Shown piece after piece: positions 9,414-16,692 of a DNA stretch of 64,000 nt. The DNA comes from an uncultured Acidimicrobiales bacterium (GTDB lineage Bacteria; Actinomycetota; Acidimicrobiia; Acidimicrobiales; SZUA-35), in NCBI GenBank assembly GCA_938002965.1, contig CALKZY010000038.1, forward strand, positions 1 through 64,000. Reading direction: 5' to 3'. The notes under the pieces were generated by a model. The model was not told the DNA's origin and made no database searches. It saw only the letters and a program-made list of their open reading frames with translations. Made by a program: the position numbers and the translations under genes. Each line of letters starts with the position of its first letter. Position 1 is the first letter of the stretch.

Positions 9414-10102
9414 GAACTCACCACCGCATCGGCCTGCGCGGTGCTGGCAGCAACCAGGTAGGGCTCCCAGGCGTCGATGGTGACCGACAACGTCGGGTCG
9501 GCGTCGGCACCCCACAACTCAGTTCCTGAAAACTCGACGGTGTACAGCCAGTGGGGCTGTTCTCCCAGGCCGTGGGCGTGGGTGTCAGGGAAGATGTGGC
9601 AGCCGGCCACCGTCTCGACCGTGCCTCGCTTACCTCTGGCGTAGCGTGGCAAGCGGGTGTGGGTGGAAGGGTTCATCTCCCTAACCGCTACTGCGTCGCC
9701 CACCTCAAAGCGGGCAGGTTGAGTTGGCTCCCGATCGACCGGACCGCCGGATGCCAGCGCCCGGGGTACACGTTCGGCGGCAAGAATTCGCTCCGGGGGC
9801 TTAGCCTCGACTAGCGAGCGCCCGGCGGCCAGCTCGTCTTCGGTCACCACTTCGTGGCGAACAAGTAGTCGCTCCAAACCTTTGATCCAGATCTCGTAGT
9901 ACGACGATGAGTAGTAGTCGGCCGGGTGGCGATCCTCCCGAGCGTGACGGCTCTCGTCAAGCGTCCACTTGCCCAGCGCACCGGCGCATAAGGCCATACC
10001 CAGGGCTCGCTCCTCCCAAGGGGCGTGAAAGATCGGCTCATTGTGCTCGGGGTCGACGGGCCCGAAACCCATCATCCCACCAACGTCGTGCGGGCCGTTC
10101 AT
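9410..10102 (-). CDS. nthB: Nitrile hydratase beta subunit
   Basis: This 230-residue subunit pairs with the metal-bearing alpha chain to hydrate nitriles to amides. The N-terminus [16 protein letters not shown] is the hallmark of nitrile hydratase beta chains, followed by [13 protein letters not shown], then a C-terminal SH3-like barrel with [27 protein letters not shown] and [12 protein letters not shown]. Length and motif order fit the family. The ATG overlaps the alpha stop codon by four bases and the end overlaps the accessory gene by four, so the subunits are probably made in stoichiometric amounts by translational coupling. Confidence 0.95.
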   Translation of the reverse strand: MNGPHDVGGMMGFGPVDPEHNEPIFHAPWEERALGMALCAGALGKWTLDESRHAREDRHPADYYSSSYYEIWIKGLERLLVRHEVVTEDELAAGRSLVEAKPPERILAAERVPRALASGGPVDREPTQPARFEVGDAVAVREMNPSTHTRLPRYARGKRGTVETVAGCHIFPDTHAHGLGEQPHWLYTVEFSGTELWGADADPTLSVTIDAWEPYLVAASTAQADAVVSS

Positions 10103-10752
10103 TTCGACGCCCCACCGGATGCCGCCGACACAGCCGGTCCGGAGGCCTCAGCGGTGCCGATCATTGAATCGCGAGACACCAACTTGGCCAGCTCCTCCAC
10201 CGACATGCCGTCAGTCCCGGCAGGGCGCATAGGAATGACCAAGTACCGCAGCTCGGCGGTTGAGTCCCACACTTTGATGGCGGTTTCGGCTGGCAACTCC
10301 AAGCCGAATTCGGACAAGACTGCACGGGGCTCAGCCACCACACGGGAACGATACGGCGGCGACTTGTACCACACCGGCGGTAATCCCAGCACCGGCCACG
10401 GGTAACAAGAGCACAACGTGCAAACCACCACGTTGTGAACCTCAGGCGTGTTGAACACCGCCCGCATATGCTCACCTTGACGACCCATGAAGTCCAACGA
10501 CTCGATGGCTGCAGTGGCATCGTTGACCAGCCAGGCGGCATAGTCCGGCTCGGTCCACGCTTTGGCTACCACGGCTGCACCGTTGCGGGGCCCGACTTTG
10601 TTCTGGTAGGTGTCGACGATGACGTCGATGGCGGCGGGGTCGATCAGGCCTTTTTCGGTGAGAATGGTCTCCAGCGCCCGGACCCGAGCCTCAATCGGCT
10701 CGAAGTGGTTGTCGTGTTTGTGATCGTCATGGTCGTGGCCGTGGTCCGACAT
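10099..10752 (-). CDS. nthA: Cobalt-type nitrile hydratase alpha subunit
   Basis: This 217-residue catalytic subunit carries the claw-setting motif CTLCSC (111-116). Threonine at the second position is the signature of Co-type enzymes; Fe-type enzymes have serine. Cys114 and Cys116 would be oxidised to sulfinic and sulfenic acids, with Ser115 backbone nitrogen and Cys111 completing the ligands. Other landmarks are [13 protein letters not shown] and [10 protein letters not shown]. The N-terminus is unusually rich in His and Asp ([13 protein letters not shown], residues 4-16), possibly a metal-binding tail. A TAGACT hexamer lies 7 bases before the ATG on the minus strand, so the transcript may be leaderless. 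First gene of a four-gene operon. Confidence 0.96.
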   Translation of the reverse strand: MSDHGHDHDDHKHDNHFEPIEARVRALETILTEKGLIDPAAIDVIVDTYQNKVGPRNGAAVVAKAWTEPDYAAWLVNDATAAIESLDFMGRQGEHMRAVFNTPEVHNVVVCTLCSCYPWPVLGLPPVWYKSPPYRSRVVAEPRAVLSEFGLELPAETAIKVWDSTAELRYLVIPMRPAGTDGMSVEELAKLVSRDSMIGTAEASGPAVSAASGGASK

Positions 10753-10772
10753 GTGGCGAGTCTAATCGACGT

Positions 10773-10818
10773 CACAACCCCGGCGACGAAGCCGCCACAA
10801 CCCCGGCGGCGAAGCCGC
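10773..10818 (-). terminator. Tandem 23-bp repeat forming two GC hairpins
   Basis: Two adjacent copies of a 23-base unit (10773-10795 and 10796-10818) differ at one base. On the minus strand each copy contains GCGGCTTCGCCGC or GCGGCTTCGTCGC, a five-pair stem with a TTC loop. The pair lies just downstream of the Mau-like operon and just upstream of the nitrile hydratase operon, as expected for a terminator or insulator between them. There is no T tract, so an intrinsic-terminator role is inference. Confidence 0.5.
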
Positions 10819-10834
10819 GCCCGATACAAGCGGC

Positions 10835-11344
10835 CTAGTCGAACCGGAGCGACGCCACGATGTTGTTGATCTGATCCAACACCGTGGCCCGACCAAGGTG
10901 ATCACCAACAACCACGTACATCACAAACGCCCGCACCGCTTTGCTGGCACCCTTTCCGTCAACCGACCCTCGGCCCGAGCTGGACCGAATCTGGAAGAAG
11001 GCCTGGGCTCCGGATTGCCCTGCGATGGGGCGCTGCATCTGATGGGGATTGAAGTCATCAGCCGTGAACGTCGGGAGCCGGGCGGCGGCATACAGCCGGG
11101 TGGCTGCCATAGCCGGGTCCTCCTCCAAGAGGCAGATGAACGCTTCACCCCGCCTCATCTGTTCGGTGGCACCACTACCGAAGTCGCCTCGAACCTCGGG
11201 AAGCGGGTAGTTGGCCATGTGCAGCCGAGGCATCAGGTCCATGGCCGAATCGACCGGTTGTTCTCCCGCGCCGGTGTCAATCTCCGCTTCCCAGCCCTCG
11301 GGAACGTCAACCGACAAGCCCACCGCTTCCAATGGTCTACTCAC
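10835..11344 (-). CDS. Soluble protein of unknown function, last gene of the Mau-like operon
   Basis: I do not recognise this 169-residue protein. It opens with a short beta pattern (VGLSVDVPEGWEAEI) typical of small actinobacterial domains found in LpqN- or PsbP-like proteins, and it ends with an alternating pattern and a terminal helix (DQINNIVASLRFD) that fit the same fold. It has no signal peptide, membrane segment or cysteine cluster (one Cys, in ICLLEE). It overlaps the membrane protein gene by four bases (ATGA), so it is translationally coupled and probably works with that protein. Confidence 0.7.
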   Translation of the reverse strand: MSRPLEAVGLSVDVPEGWEAEIDTGAGEQPVDSAMDLMPRLHMANYPLPEVRGDFGSGATEQMRRGEAFICLLEEDPAMAATRLYAAARLPTFTADDFNPHQMQRPIAGQSGAQAFFQIRSSSGRGSVDGKGASKAVRAFVMYVVVGDHLGRATVLDQINNIVASLRFD

Positions 11345-11919
11345 AGTGCCGCCCCATGTAGTTGTCGATGAAAGACAATCAACTGCTCAGGTGAACGAAC
11401 GTCACGGGTCAACAGAATCGACAAGCCTCGCACCAACCCGAACACCACACCAATAGCCATGGCAAGCGCCACCGACCAACCGCCGAACGATCCAACCACG
11501 GCGATGGCAACCAGCCACGCAACCACGGCGGCCGACCGAACATAGGTGGTCACCCCGGCCCCGAGTTGTAGTCCGAAGCCGACTCCGTACACCCACCCTC
11601 GAAATTCGACCAACCAATTCTCGTTGACCTGGCGGGCCAGCCCGGGCAGGGGCCTACCCAGCGCCTTCATCAGCGCCAGGAGAGTAAGTACGACCCCGAG
11701 CACCAGCAATCGGGCGAGCGAAGCCGAGACGGGCGTCCACTCCTCCGACAGCCATCCACCAACCAACGACGCCACCTCGGCACTACTCACCCCGACGACC
11801 CCAATCACCAGTCCGGTTAGCGCACCACCAATGGTTGACCCGATGATGAACGCCGAGGCGGTAACCCGGTATCGATTTCCTCTACCCTCCTCGCCGAGGG
11901 GGTGGATGCTGGACAGCAT
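11341..11919 (-). CDS. Integral membrane protein in the Mau-like operon
   Basis: This 192-residue hydrophobic protein has about five membrane spans: roughly 25-45, 68-86, 110-128, 131-145 and 150-168. A small charged N-terminus and a cytosol-like C-terminal tail (DVRSPEQLIVFHRQLHGAAL) flank them. I know no family match. The start is ATG 11919; an in-frame TGA lies just upstream, and GAGGCGA precedes it at Shine-Dalgarno distance. It follows the 33-residue peptide gene by nine bases and overlaps the next gene by four. Confidence 0.75.
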   Translation of the reverse strand: MLSSIHPLGEEGRGNRYRVTASAFIIGSTIGGALTGLVIGVVGVSSAEVASLVGGWLSEEWTPVSASLARLLVLGVVLTLLALMKALGRPLPGLARQVNENWLVEFRGWVYGVGFGLQLGAGVTTYVRSAAVVAWLVAIAVVGSFGGWSVALAMAIGVVFGLVRGLSILLTRDVRSPEQLIVFHRQLHGAAL

Positions 11920-11928
11920 CGACTCGCC

Positions 11929-12030
11929 TCAAGGCGACCAGGTGGAACGAATCGCACCCCACACCGCCGACACGACACCCACGACGACACATGCCACGAC
12001 ACAGACCACCACGCTGACTTCAACACCCAT
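11929..12030 (-). CDS. 33-residue single-span membrane peptide
   Basis: A short open frame fills the gap between the MauD-like gene (stop at 12038) and the membrane protein gene (start at 11919). It starts at ATG 12030, eight bases after the upstream stop, and ends at TGA 11929. The product begins MGVEVSVVVCVVACVVVG and ends AIRSTWSP: one hydrophobic helix of about 20 residues with two cysteines and a basic C-terminal end. Spacing on both sides fits a genuine operon member. It is too short to be sure of by sequence alone. Confidence 0.5.
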   Translation of the reverse strand: MGVEVSVVVCVVACVVVGVVSAVWGAIRSTWSP

Positions 12031-12037
12031 GGCCCGA

Positions 12038-12895
12038 CTACTCGGTCGGCCGGTCGGCAACCGCAGCGTCACCGGAACCTGATAGCTCCGGCGTGTACGG
12101 GGTCGAGTGAAACAACCGAGCGTCCCCGGGAGCCAACCCGGCGGCAGCCAACTCAGCGTCGACGCTTCGATGGCGGTTACGACCCATGAGCACATCCCGG
12201 CGAGACACCGGCTCGGTTTCGCCGGCCGAACCGTGACGGTCGGCTTCAGCCCGAGCCAACATGTCCAACACCAGTTGCCAACCGTGAGCGGCGCCCTCTC
12301 CTACCACCACACTGCTGGCCCCATCGACCAACGCGAAATAGGGGGCAACAGGCACACCAAAGTCATCCCAGGCCTCGGTGGACATCACCGTGGGCACACC
12401 ACCGGGGGCAACGGCGGCCACCGTCGCCGGGCTCTCCATCTCAACCCCTTTGGTGACGATGACCAAACGCATTCCGGCCGGCAGCTCAACACCGCCATCG
12501 AAGGCGTCCCAGAACGTGGTGCAGGTCGCGCACCCGGTTGAAAGGAACGCCAACAGGGTCGACTGACGTCGTCGGCCGTTACCGGCCGGCGACCCCGACA
12601 GGGCAATAGTGCGAGCACCGCCGCGGGGAAGTTGACCGACAATGTCGACGGCTCGACGGCCCGACACGTGAGCCGGTCCCGGCACATTAGAAATGGTCCG
12701 CAAGTCAATGTCATCGGCCGCTCGCAGCGGCGGCGCAGGTGCTTGACGAGCAGCGGACTGATGATTGGGATCAAGACTAACCCCGGCCTGATGCAGGGCC
12801 CGAACGATAACGGCGTGGCTACGCAACAGTCCGACCACCATCACCGCCAGAACAGCCACCACCAGGGCCAACACAAACACAACTACCGTCATCAC
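12038..12895 (-). CDS. MauD-like membrane-anchored thioredoxin-fold protein
   Basis: This 285-residue protein has an N-terminal membrane anchor (about 3-23), a linker, and a thioredoxin-like domain outside the membrane. The domain has LLAFLSTGCATCTTFW, in which Cys122 and Cys125 form a CxxC redox pair, and VPVAPYFALVDG (Pro185), which would be the cis-proline loop. The arrangement matches MauD, the protein needed to form or shuffle disulfides in the methylamine dehydrogenase light chain. A charged tail of about 70 residues follows the fold. It lies ten bases downstream of the cysteine-rich gene, its presumed client, and is in an operon with MauE. Confidence 0.82.
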   Translation of the reverse strand: MMTVVVFVLALVVAVLAVMVVGLLRSHAVIVRALHQAGVSLDPNHQSAARQAPAPPLRAADDIDLRTISNVPGPAHVSGRRAVDIVGQLPRGGARTIALSGSPAGNGRRRQSTLLAFLSTGCATCTTFWDAFDGGVELPAGMRLVIVTKGVEMESPATVAAVAPGGVPTVMSTEAWDDFGVPVAPYFALVDGASSVVVGEGAAHGWQLVLDMLARAEADRHGSAGETEPVSRRDVLMGRNRHRSVDAELAAAGLAPGDARLFHSTPYTPELSGSGDAAVADRPTE

Positions 12896-12905
12896 GTACT
12901 CTCCC

Positions 12906-14204
12906 TCATCCGAATCGGTCCTGAGCCCGGTTGAAGTGCTCTCGGCTACCGCTGAGGAAGGTGGCCAACGCCAAGTCGTTCCCCGACGTCAAAACATCAG
13001 CCCAATGCTCCAAGCCCGAAGGTCCGGGCCGGCGGTTCAAGAACCGCTCGTACAAACCGAGGACCCGCTTGCGACGGGACTCGATCGAATCAAAGAAGAA
13101 CGCTCCAACCTTGGGGCGCTGATCCGGCACCGAAGCCACCGCCGACCAATAGCTCAAGCCGTTCTCATTCGGGACCCGATTGAGAATGTCGGCGTACAAC
13201 GAAGTCACAAAACCTTCTACCGAATCGAAGCGGTTGAAGTACTCGTTCGAGCCGTACAAGGTGGCCGCCACCGACGTCACCGTCGCCCCCAACTGCAGAC
13301 GTTCCGTCCAATAGGCCACCGCGCTTGCACCAGCCGGTCGACCCAGGATCTCCCGGTACAGGTCGTCAACGACTGACGACAGGTAGACATCGCTTCGGGA
13401 GAACGACACCGATAGGCCAACCCGGTCCAAGCCACGGCTGACCTCAGCAGCAAGCGCTTCCTCCTCATCGGCGCTCGGCTGACGACCGAGGTAGTCGGCG
13501 TACACGGCTTTAGCCCACGCCCGCGACTCAGCGGTGACGACCACCGGTTCCGGTTCGGGTGGGGGCGGTGCCGGAGGAACCGGCTGCTCCAAGCAAGCCC
13601 GGTGGTGAAAGGCGGTTGCCGGATCGGTTCTGGCCACAGTCGAACAGCCCGGATCCAACTCCCACGGTTTGCTGCAGGTAACCACCCGGCACATGATCGG
13701 CCCTACGCAGGCCACGTCGTTATTGCAGTTGCCGTAGCGAAAGGCGGTACAGCCATCGCGGCGGGAATCACAGGTCCGACATTGGCAGGTGGTGTCGGCG
13801 CCACGACACACGCCGCTGGAACCACACGAGCAGGCAGGCGACTCTCTGTTGCAATCCAGGTAGTAGCGAGCCGCCCCGTCGCAGTACGTCGAATTGTCCA
13901 CCTTCCACCAGCCGGCCAACAACGTATTCGGCGGACAGGCATTCTCACCGTAGATATGGCAGCAGAACTCGGTGTACCCGCCGCAGCACAAATCGTTGCA
14001 GTCGCAGCTCCGTCGCACCGCCGAACCCGACGGTGGACAGGAACAGACAGCGGCGTAGGCCGTCCCCGGCCGAAGTACAAACGTAGAACCGCCGACCATG
14101 AGGGCGCTGCCCACCATGGCGCTACGACCTACAAAGCCGCGGCGAGATGTTCGCTGTTCGACGAACTCGGCCGCCCGGTCAGTGACGGCGGCTACCAGGC
14201 TCAT
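12906..14204 (-). CDS. Tat-exported cysteine-rich MauA-like protein fused to DUF4214 repeats
   Basis: This 432-residue protein starts at ATG 14204, which shares ATGA with the MauE stop; the longer frame lies inside the MauE gene. A twin-arginine signal (SRRGFVG at 20-26, then a hydrophobic stretch to about 51) is followed by a 150-residue domain with 24 cysteines (54-204). This resembles the methylamine dehydrogenase light chain in NACPP, the Trp-containing GWW (98-100), paired CC and CxC motifs and NNDVAC. However, the second cofactor Trp expected in NDIIWC is absent, so a functional TTQ cofactor is unlikely. A Pro-rich linker (208-222) leads to about three DUF4214 repeats (YADYLGRQP, LYREILGRP, LYADILNRVP, LYERFLNRRP). 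Confidence 0.85.
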   Translation of the reverse strand: MSLVAAVTDRAAEFVEQRTSRRGFVGRSAMVGSALMVGGSTFVLRPGTAYAAVCSCPPSGSAVRRSCDCNDLCCGGYTEFCCHIYGENACPPNTLLAGWWKVDNSTYCDGAARYYLDCNRESPACSCGSSGVCRGADTTCQCRTCDSRRDGCTAFRYGNCNNDVACVGPIMCRVVTCSKPWELDPGCSTVARTDPATAFHHRACLEQPVPPAPPPPEPEPVVVTAESRAWAKAVYADYLGRQPSADEEEALAAEVSRGLDRVGLSVSFSRSDVYLSSVVDDLYREILGRPAGASAVAYWTERLQLGATVTSVAATLYGSNEYFNRFDSVEGFVTSLYADILNRVPNENGLSYWSAVASVPDQRPKVGAFFFDSIESRRKRVLGLYERFLNRRPGPSGLEHWADVLTSGNDLALATFLSGSREHFNRAQDRFG

Positions 14205-14815
14205 GGCTGAGCCATCCGAAGCTCGGCCAAGCCACCCAGCAACCCGGGCCCCACCGCCATCAACCAGGCCAGCGTCGCCACCAGAACCGAATACGAAGCG
14301 GCCGACAGAAGCGACTCGGAAGCCAGTTCGGCCATGGTCACAAGCAACGGCGCTTGGACCGCCAAGCCGGGCGACAGTACAGCAAGTCCGGCAGCGAGGC
14401 CGACCATCAGTGCAGTCACGCCGTTCAGCCAGAGATGCCAACGACCCGAGCTCCCGCCCTGCACGCCGACGCCCGAATCTCCGAAGCACCCGCAGTCGGC
14501 TGAGGCATCGATTCGACGAAGCCGAATCAGGAACAGGTTGAAGCCAGCGAATAGCGCCGAGGTTGTTCCCAAAAGGGCGACATCGGGCGCAGCCCACGCT
14601 GCCCCCAGCAAGCCAACAAGCCCCACGACGACTTCGATGCCGCCTAGCGACCTGCCGGCCGAGCGAGCCAAGGACCGGCGACCCATGGGGAGCAGTTGAG
14701 CCGAGCGCAGCGCCCTGCTTGATGCTGCTGGTCGAATCAGTTTGAGGCCCCCGCTAGCCGTCAGCAGGACAAAAACGGCGTGAAAAAACCCCAGGTGCGG
14801 CGACATCCGACCCAC
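14201..14815 (-). CDS. MauE/DoxX-like membrane protein
   Basis: This 204-residue, four- to five-span membrane protein is of the MauE type. The conserved loop DASADCGCFGDSG carries Cys108 and Cys110, the redox pair expected to feed or drain electrons for disulfide formation in exported proteins. Family members work with MauD in maturing the disulfide-rich light chain. This gene heads the operon, overlaps the cysteine-rich gene by four bases and is followed by the MauD-like gene, so the three probably form one export-and-oxidation module. The start is GTG 14815 or ATG 14806. Confidence 0.83.
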   Translation of the reverse strand: MGRMSPHLGFFHAVFVLLTASGGLKLIRPAASSRALRSAQLLPMGRRSLARSAGRSLGGIEVVVGLVGLLGAAWAAPDVALLGTTSALFAGFNLFLIRLRRIDASADCGCFGDSGVGVQGGSSGRWHLWLNGVTALMVGLAAGLAVLSPGLAVQAPLLVTMAELASESLLSAASYSVLVATLAWLMAVGPGLLGGLAELRMAQP

Positions 14816-14877
14816 GACTCTAGCAAACCTTCAGCAACCGTCGGCGGACGCTGCCTCACCAATGCCGATCTCCAGAT

Positions 14878-16560
14878 TCAGGTCCCGCAGAAGGTGCGGA
14901 ATGTGCGGTCGAATCCGTCGGGAGCGGGTCGCGTATACAGCTCGGGATCAAAGTCGACGTCGTCGGGAGCAAGCGATTCGTAGGGATTGGTGACCAGCTG
15001 GTAGAGCCGGTCGAACAACGACATGTCTCCAGCCGTGGCCGCTTCCAGCGCTTCATCGACCAGGTGATTGCGGGGAATGAACAACGGATTTACGGCATCC
15101 ATGCCGTCGGCCACCGACGCCAGGTCACCACTCTCCGAGATCACACGGGAGCGCCACTGGTCCAGCCAGGGGTCGATAGCCGATCGATCCTCGAACAAGT
15201 CGCCCAACCGGCTTTCGTCGCCTCGCAAGACGTCGGCCAAAGCCCGGAACGAGCTGGTGAAATCGACCTGATTCTGATGAAGCAGATCCAACAGATCGGA
15301 GCCCAGTTGTCCGTCGGCGGCCAGCAATTCATCACCGGGATCGTCGTTGGCGGCCAAACCGACCTTGGCTCGGAACAGGTTGACCCAGTAGAATCGGAAA
15401 CGATCCGGGAACGCCTCCAGCGCAGCGGTGGCTACCGCCACCGACTCCTCACTGGGACCGCCCTCAGATTCGCTGTTCTCGGGGAGAGCATCGACACGAT
15501 CTGGGGCGCCATCTATGGCCTCGCCTATCAGCGGCAGCAGCGTCTCGGCCAACCGGCTCAGGTTCCACAGGGCGATCGATGGCTGGTTACCGTAGGCATA
15601 CCGGCCGTCGCGATCAATTGAGCTATAGACGGTGGCCGGATCGAATCGGTCTATGAAAGCACACGGCCCGTAGTCAATCGTTTCGCCTGAGACGGTCATG
15701 TTGTCGGTGTTCATCACACCGTGAATGAAGCCGACCAACATCCAGCGGGCAATCAACGAAGCCTGCTCTTCAGCCACTGCTGACAACAACGCCAAGTACG
15801 GGTTGCCGTTATCACCGCCGCCCACTGCCGATGGGTAGTGGCGGGCAATGGTGTGGTCGGCCAGGCGTCGCAGTACCGAGGCGTCCTCCAGCCGGGCGGC
15901 GTACTCGAAGGTCCCCACTCGAATATGGCTTGTAGCCACCCTGGTCAGCACTGCGCCCGGCATCATGCCGGTCTGCCGTCGAACCTGTTCGCCGGTTCCG
16001 ACCACAGCCAACGCCCTGCCGGTGGGTACGCCCAGGGCGTGCATGGCTTCGGCGATCAGGTATTCGCGCAACATGGGGGCCAGCTCGGACTTGCCGTCGC
16101 CGCCGCGGGCCATCGGTGTTCGACCCGAACCTTTCAGGTGAATGTCGTAGCGTTGACCGGCCGGGTCAAGAATCTCACCGAGCAACAACGCCCGACCGTC
16201 ACCGAGACGGGGCGAGTAGCCACCGAATTGATGACCAGCGTAGATCATGGCCGCCGGACGTGATCCCGTGGCCGATGCATTGCCTACCAACACGTTGACC
16301 CCAGACGGACTGGACAGCCGCTCGGCGTCCAAGCCCAGCTCATCGGCCAGTGGCTGGTTGAAGGCCAACAACTCGGGAGCAGGCACCTGGGCCGCATCCC
16401 ATTCATGAACCAGCTCGGGTAAGACACCAGCGAAGCTATGGCTGAAGTCGAAGCCAAGGTCTGTCGCTTCGCCGCTCGATCCGCCAGCGCTTGATTCACT
16501 AGCAATTGATTCACGGTCGGTTGTCGAGGTGTGCTCGTCAGCGGTAGTCACTACACCCAT
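14878..16560 (-). CDS. selO: Protein adenylyltransferase SelO
   Basis: This 560-residue pseudokinase-fold enzyme transfers AMP from ATP to Ser, Thr or Tyr of target proteins, often redox proteins. Family motifs are present: YAGHQFGGYSPRLGDGRA, HLKGSGRTP, RGGDGKSELAP, GVMNTDNMTVSG (metal Asn) and IDYGPCAFID (metal Asp). The C-terminus ends TFRTFCGT with cysteine, so this copy is not a selenoprotein. ATG 16560 (MGVVTTADEHTS) is preferred to the in-frame ATG 16590. It is divergent from the selenoprotein peroxidase gene, with about 130 bases between the two preferred starts. Confidence 0.95.
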   Translation of the reverse strand: MGVVTTADEHTSTTDRESIASESSAGGSSGEATDLGFDFSHSFAGVLPELVHEWDAAQVPAPELLAFNQPLADELGLDAERLSSPSGVNVLVGNASATGSRPAAMIYAGHQFGGYSPRLGDGRALLLGEILDPAGQRYDIHLKGSGRTPMARGGDGKSELAPMLREYLIAEAMHALGVPTGRALAVVGTGEQVRRQTGMMPGAVLTRVATSHIRVGTFEYAARLEDASVLRRLADHTIARHYPSAVGGGDNGNPYLALLSAVAEEQASLIARWMLVGFIHGVMNTDNMTVSGETIDYGPCAFIDRFDPATVYSSIDRDGRYAYGNQPSIALWNLSRLAETLLPLIGEAIDGAPDRVDALPENSESEGGPSEESVAVATAALEAFPDRFRFYWVNLFRAKVGLAANDDPGDELLAADGQLGSDLLDLLHQNQVDFTSSFRALADVLRGDESRLGDLFEDRSAIDPWLDQWRSRVISESGDLASVADGMDAVNPLFIPRNHLVDEALEAATAGDMSLFDRLYQLVTNPYESLAPDDVDFDPELYTRPAPDGFDRTFRTFCGT

Positions 16561-16692
16561 TCTGGCCCGACACCCGGGTTGAATCACCACCGTATGACCA
16601 CTGGCTCGTCCCTGGCAATACGGCTAGACCTCTCCCAGCCAGCGATCTATCCTCTAGGAATCGGTTCTTTCCCACCTGCAACGGCGTCGGCC

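Noticed and set aside
12906..14204. Functional methylamine dehydrogenase light chain
   Set aside because: The second cofactor tryptophan is missing, heavy chain and MauG genes are absent, and the cysteine count is doubled.
14878..16560. Selenocysteine in SelO
   Set aside because: The gene ends with a normal cysteine-containing TFCGT tail and has no in-frame TGA.
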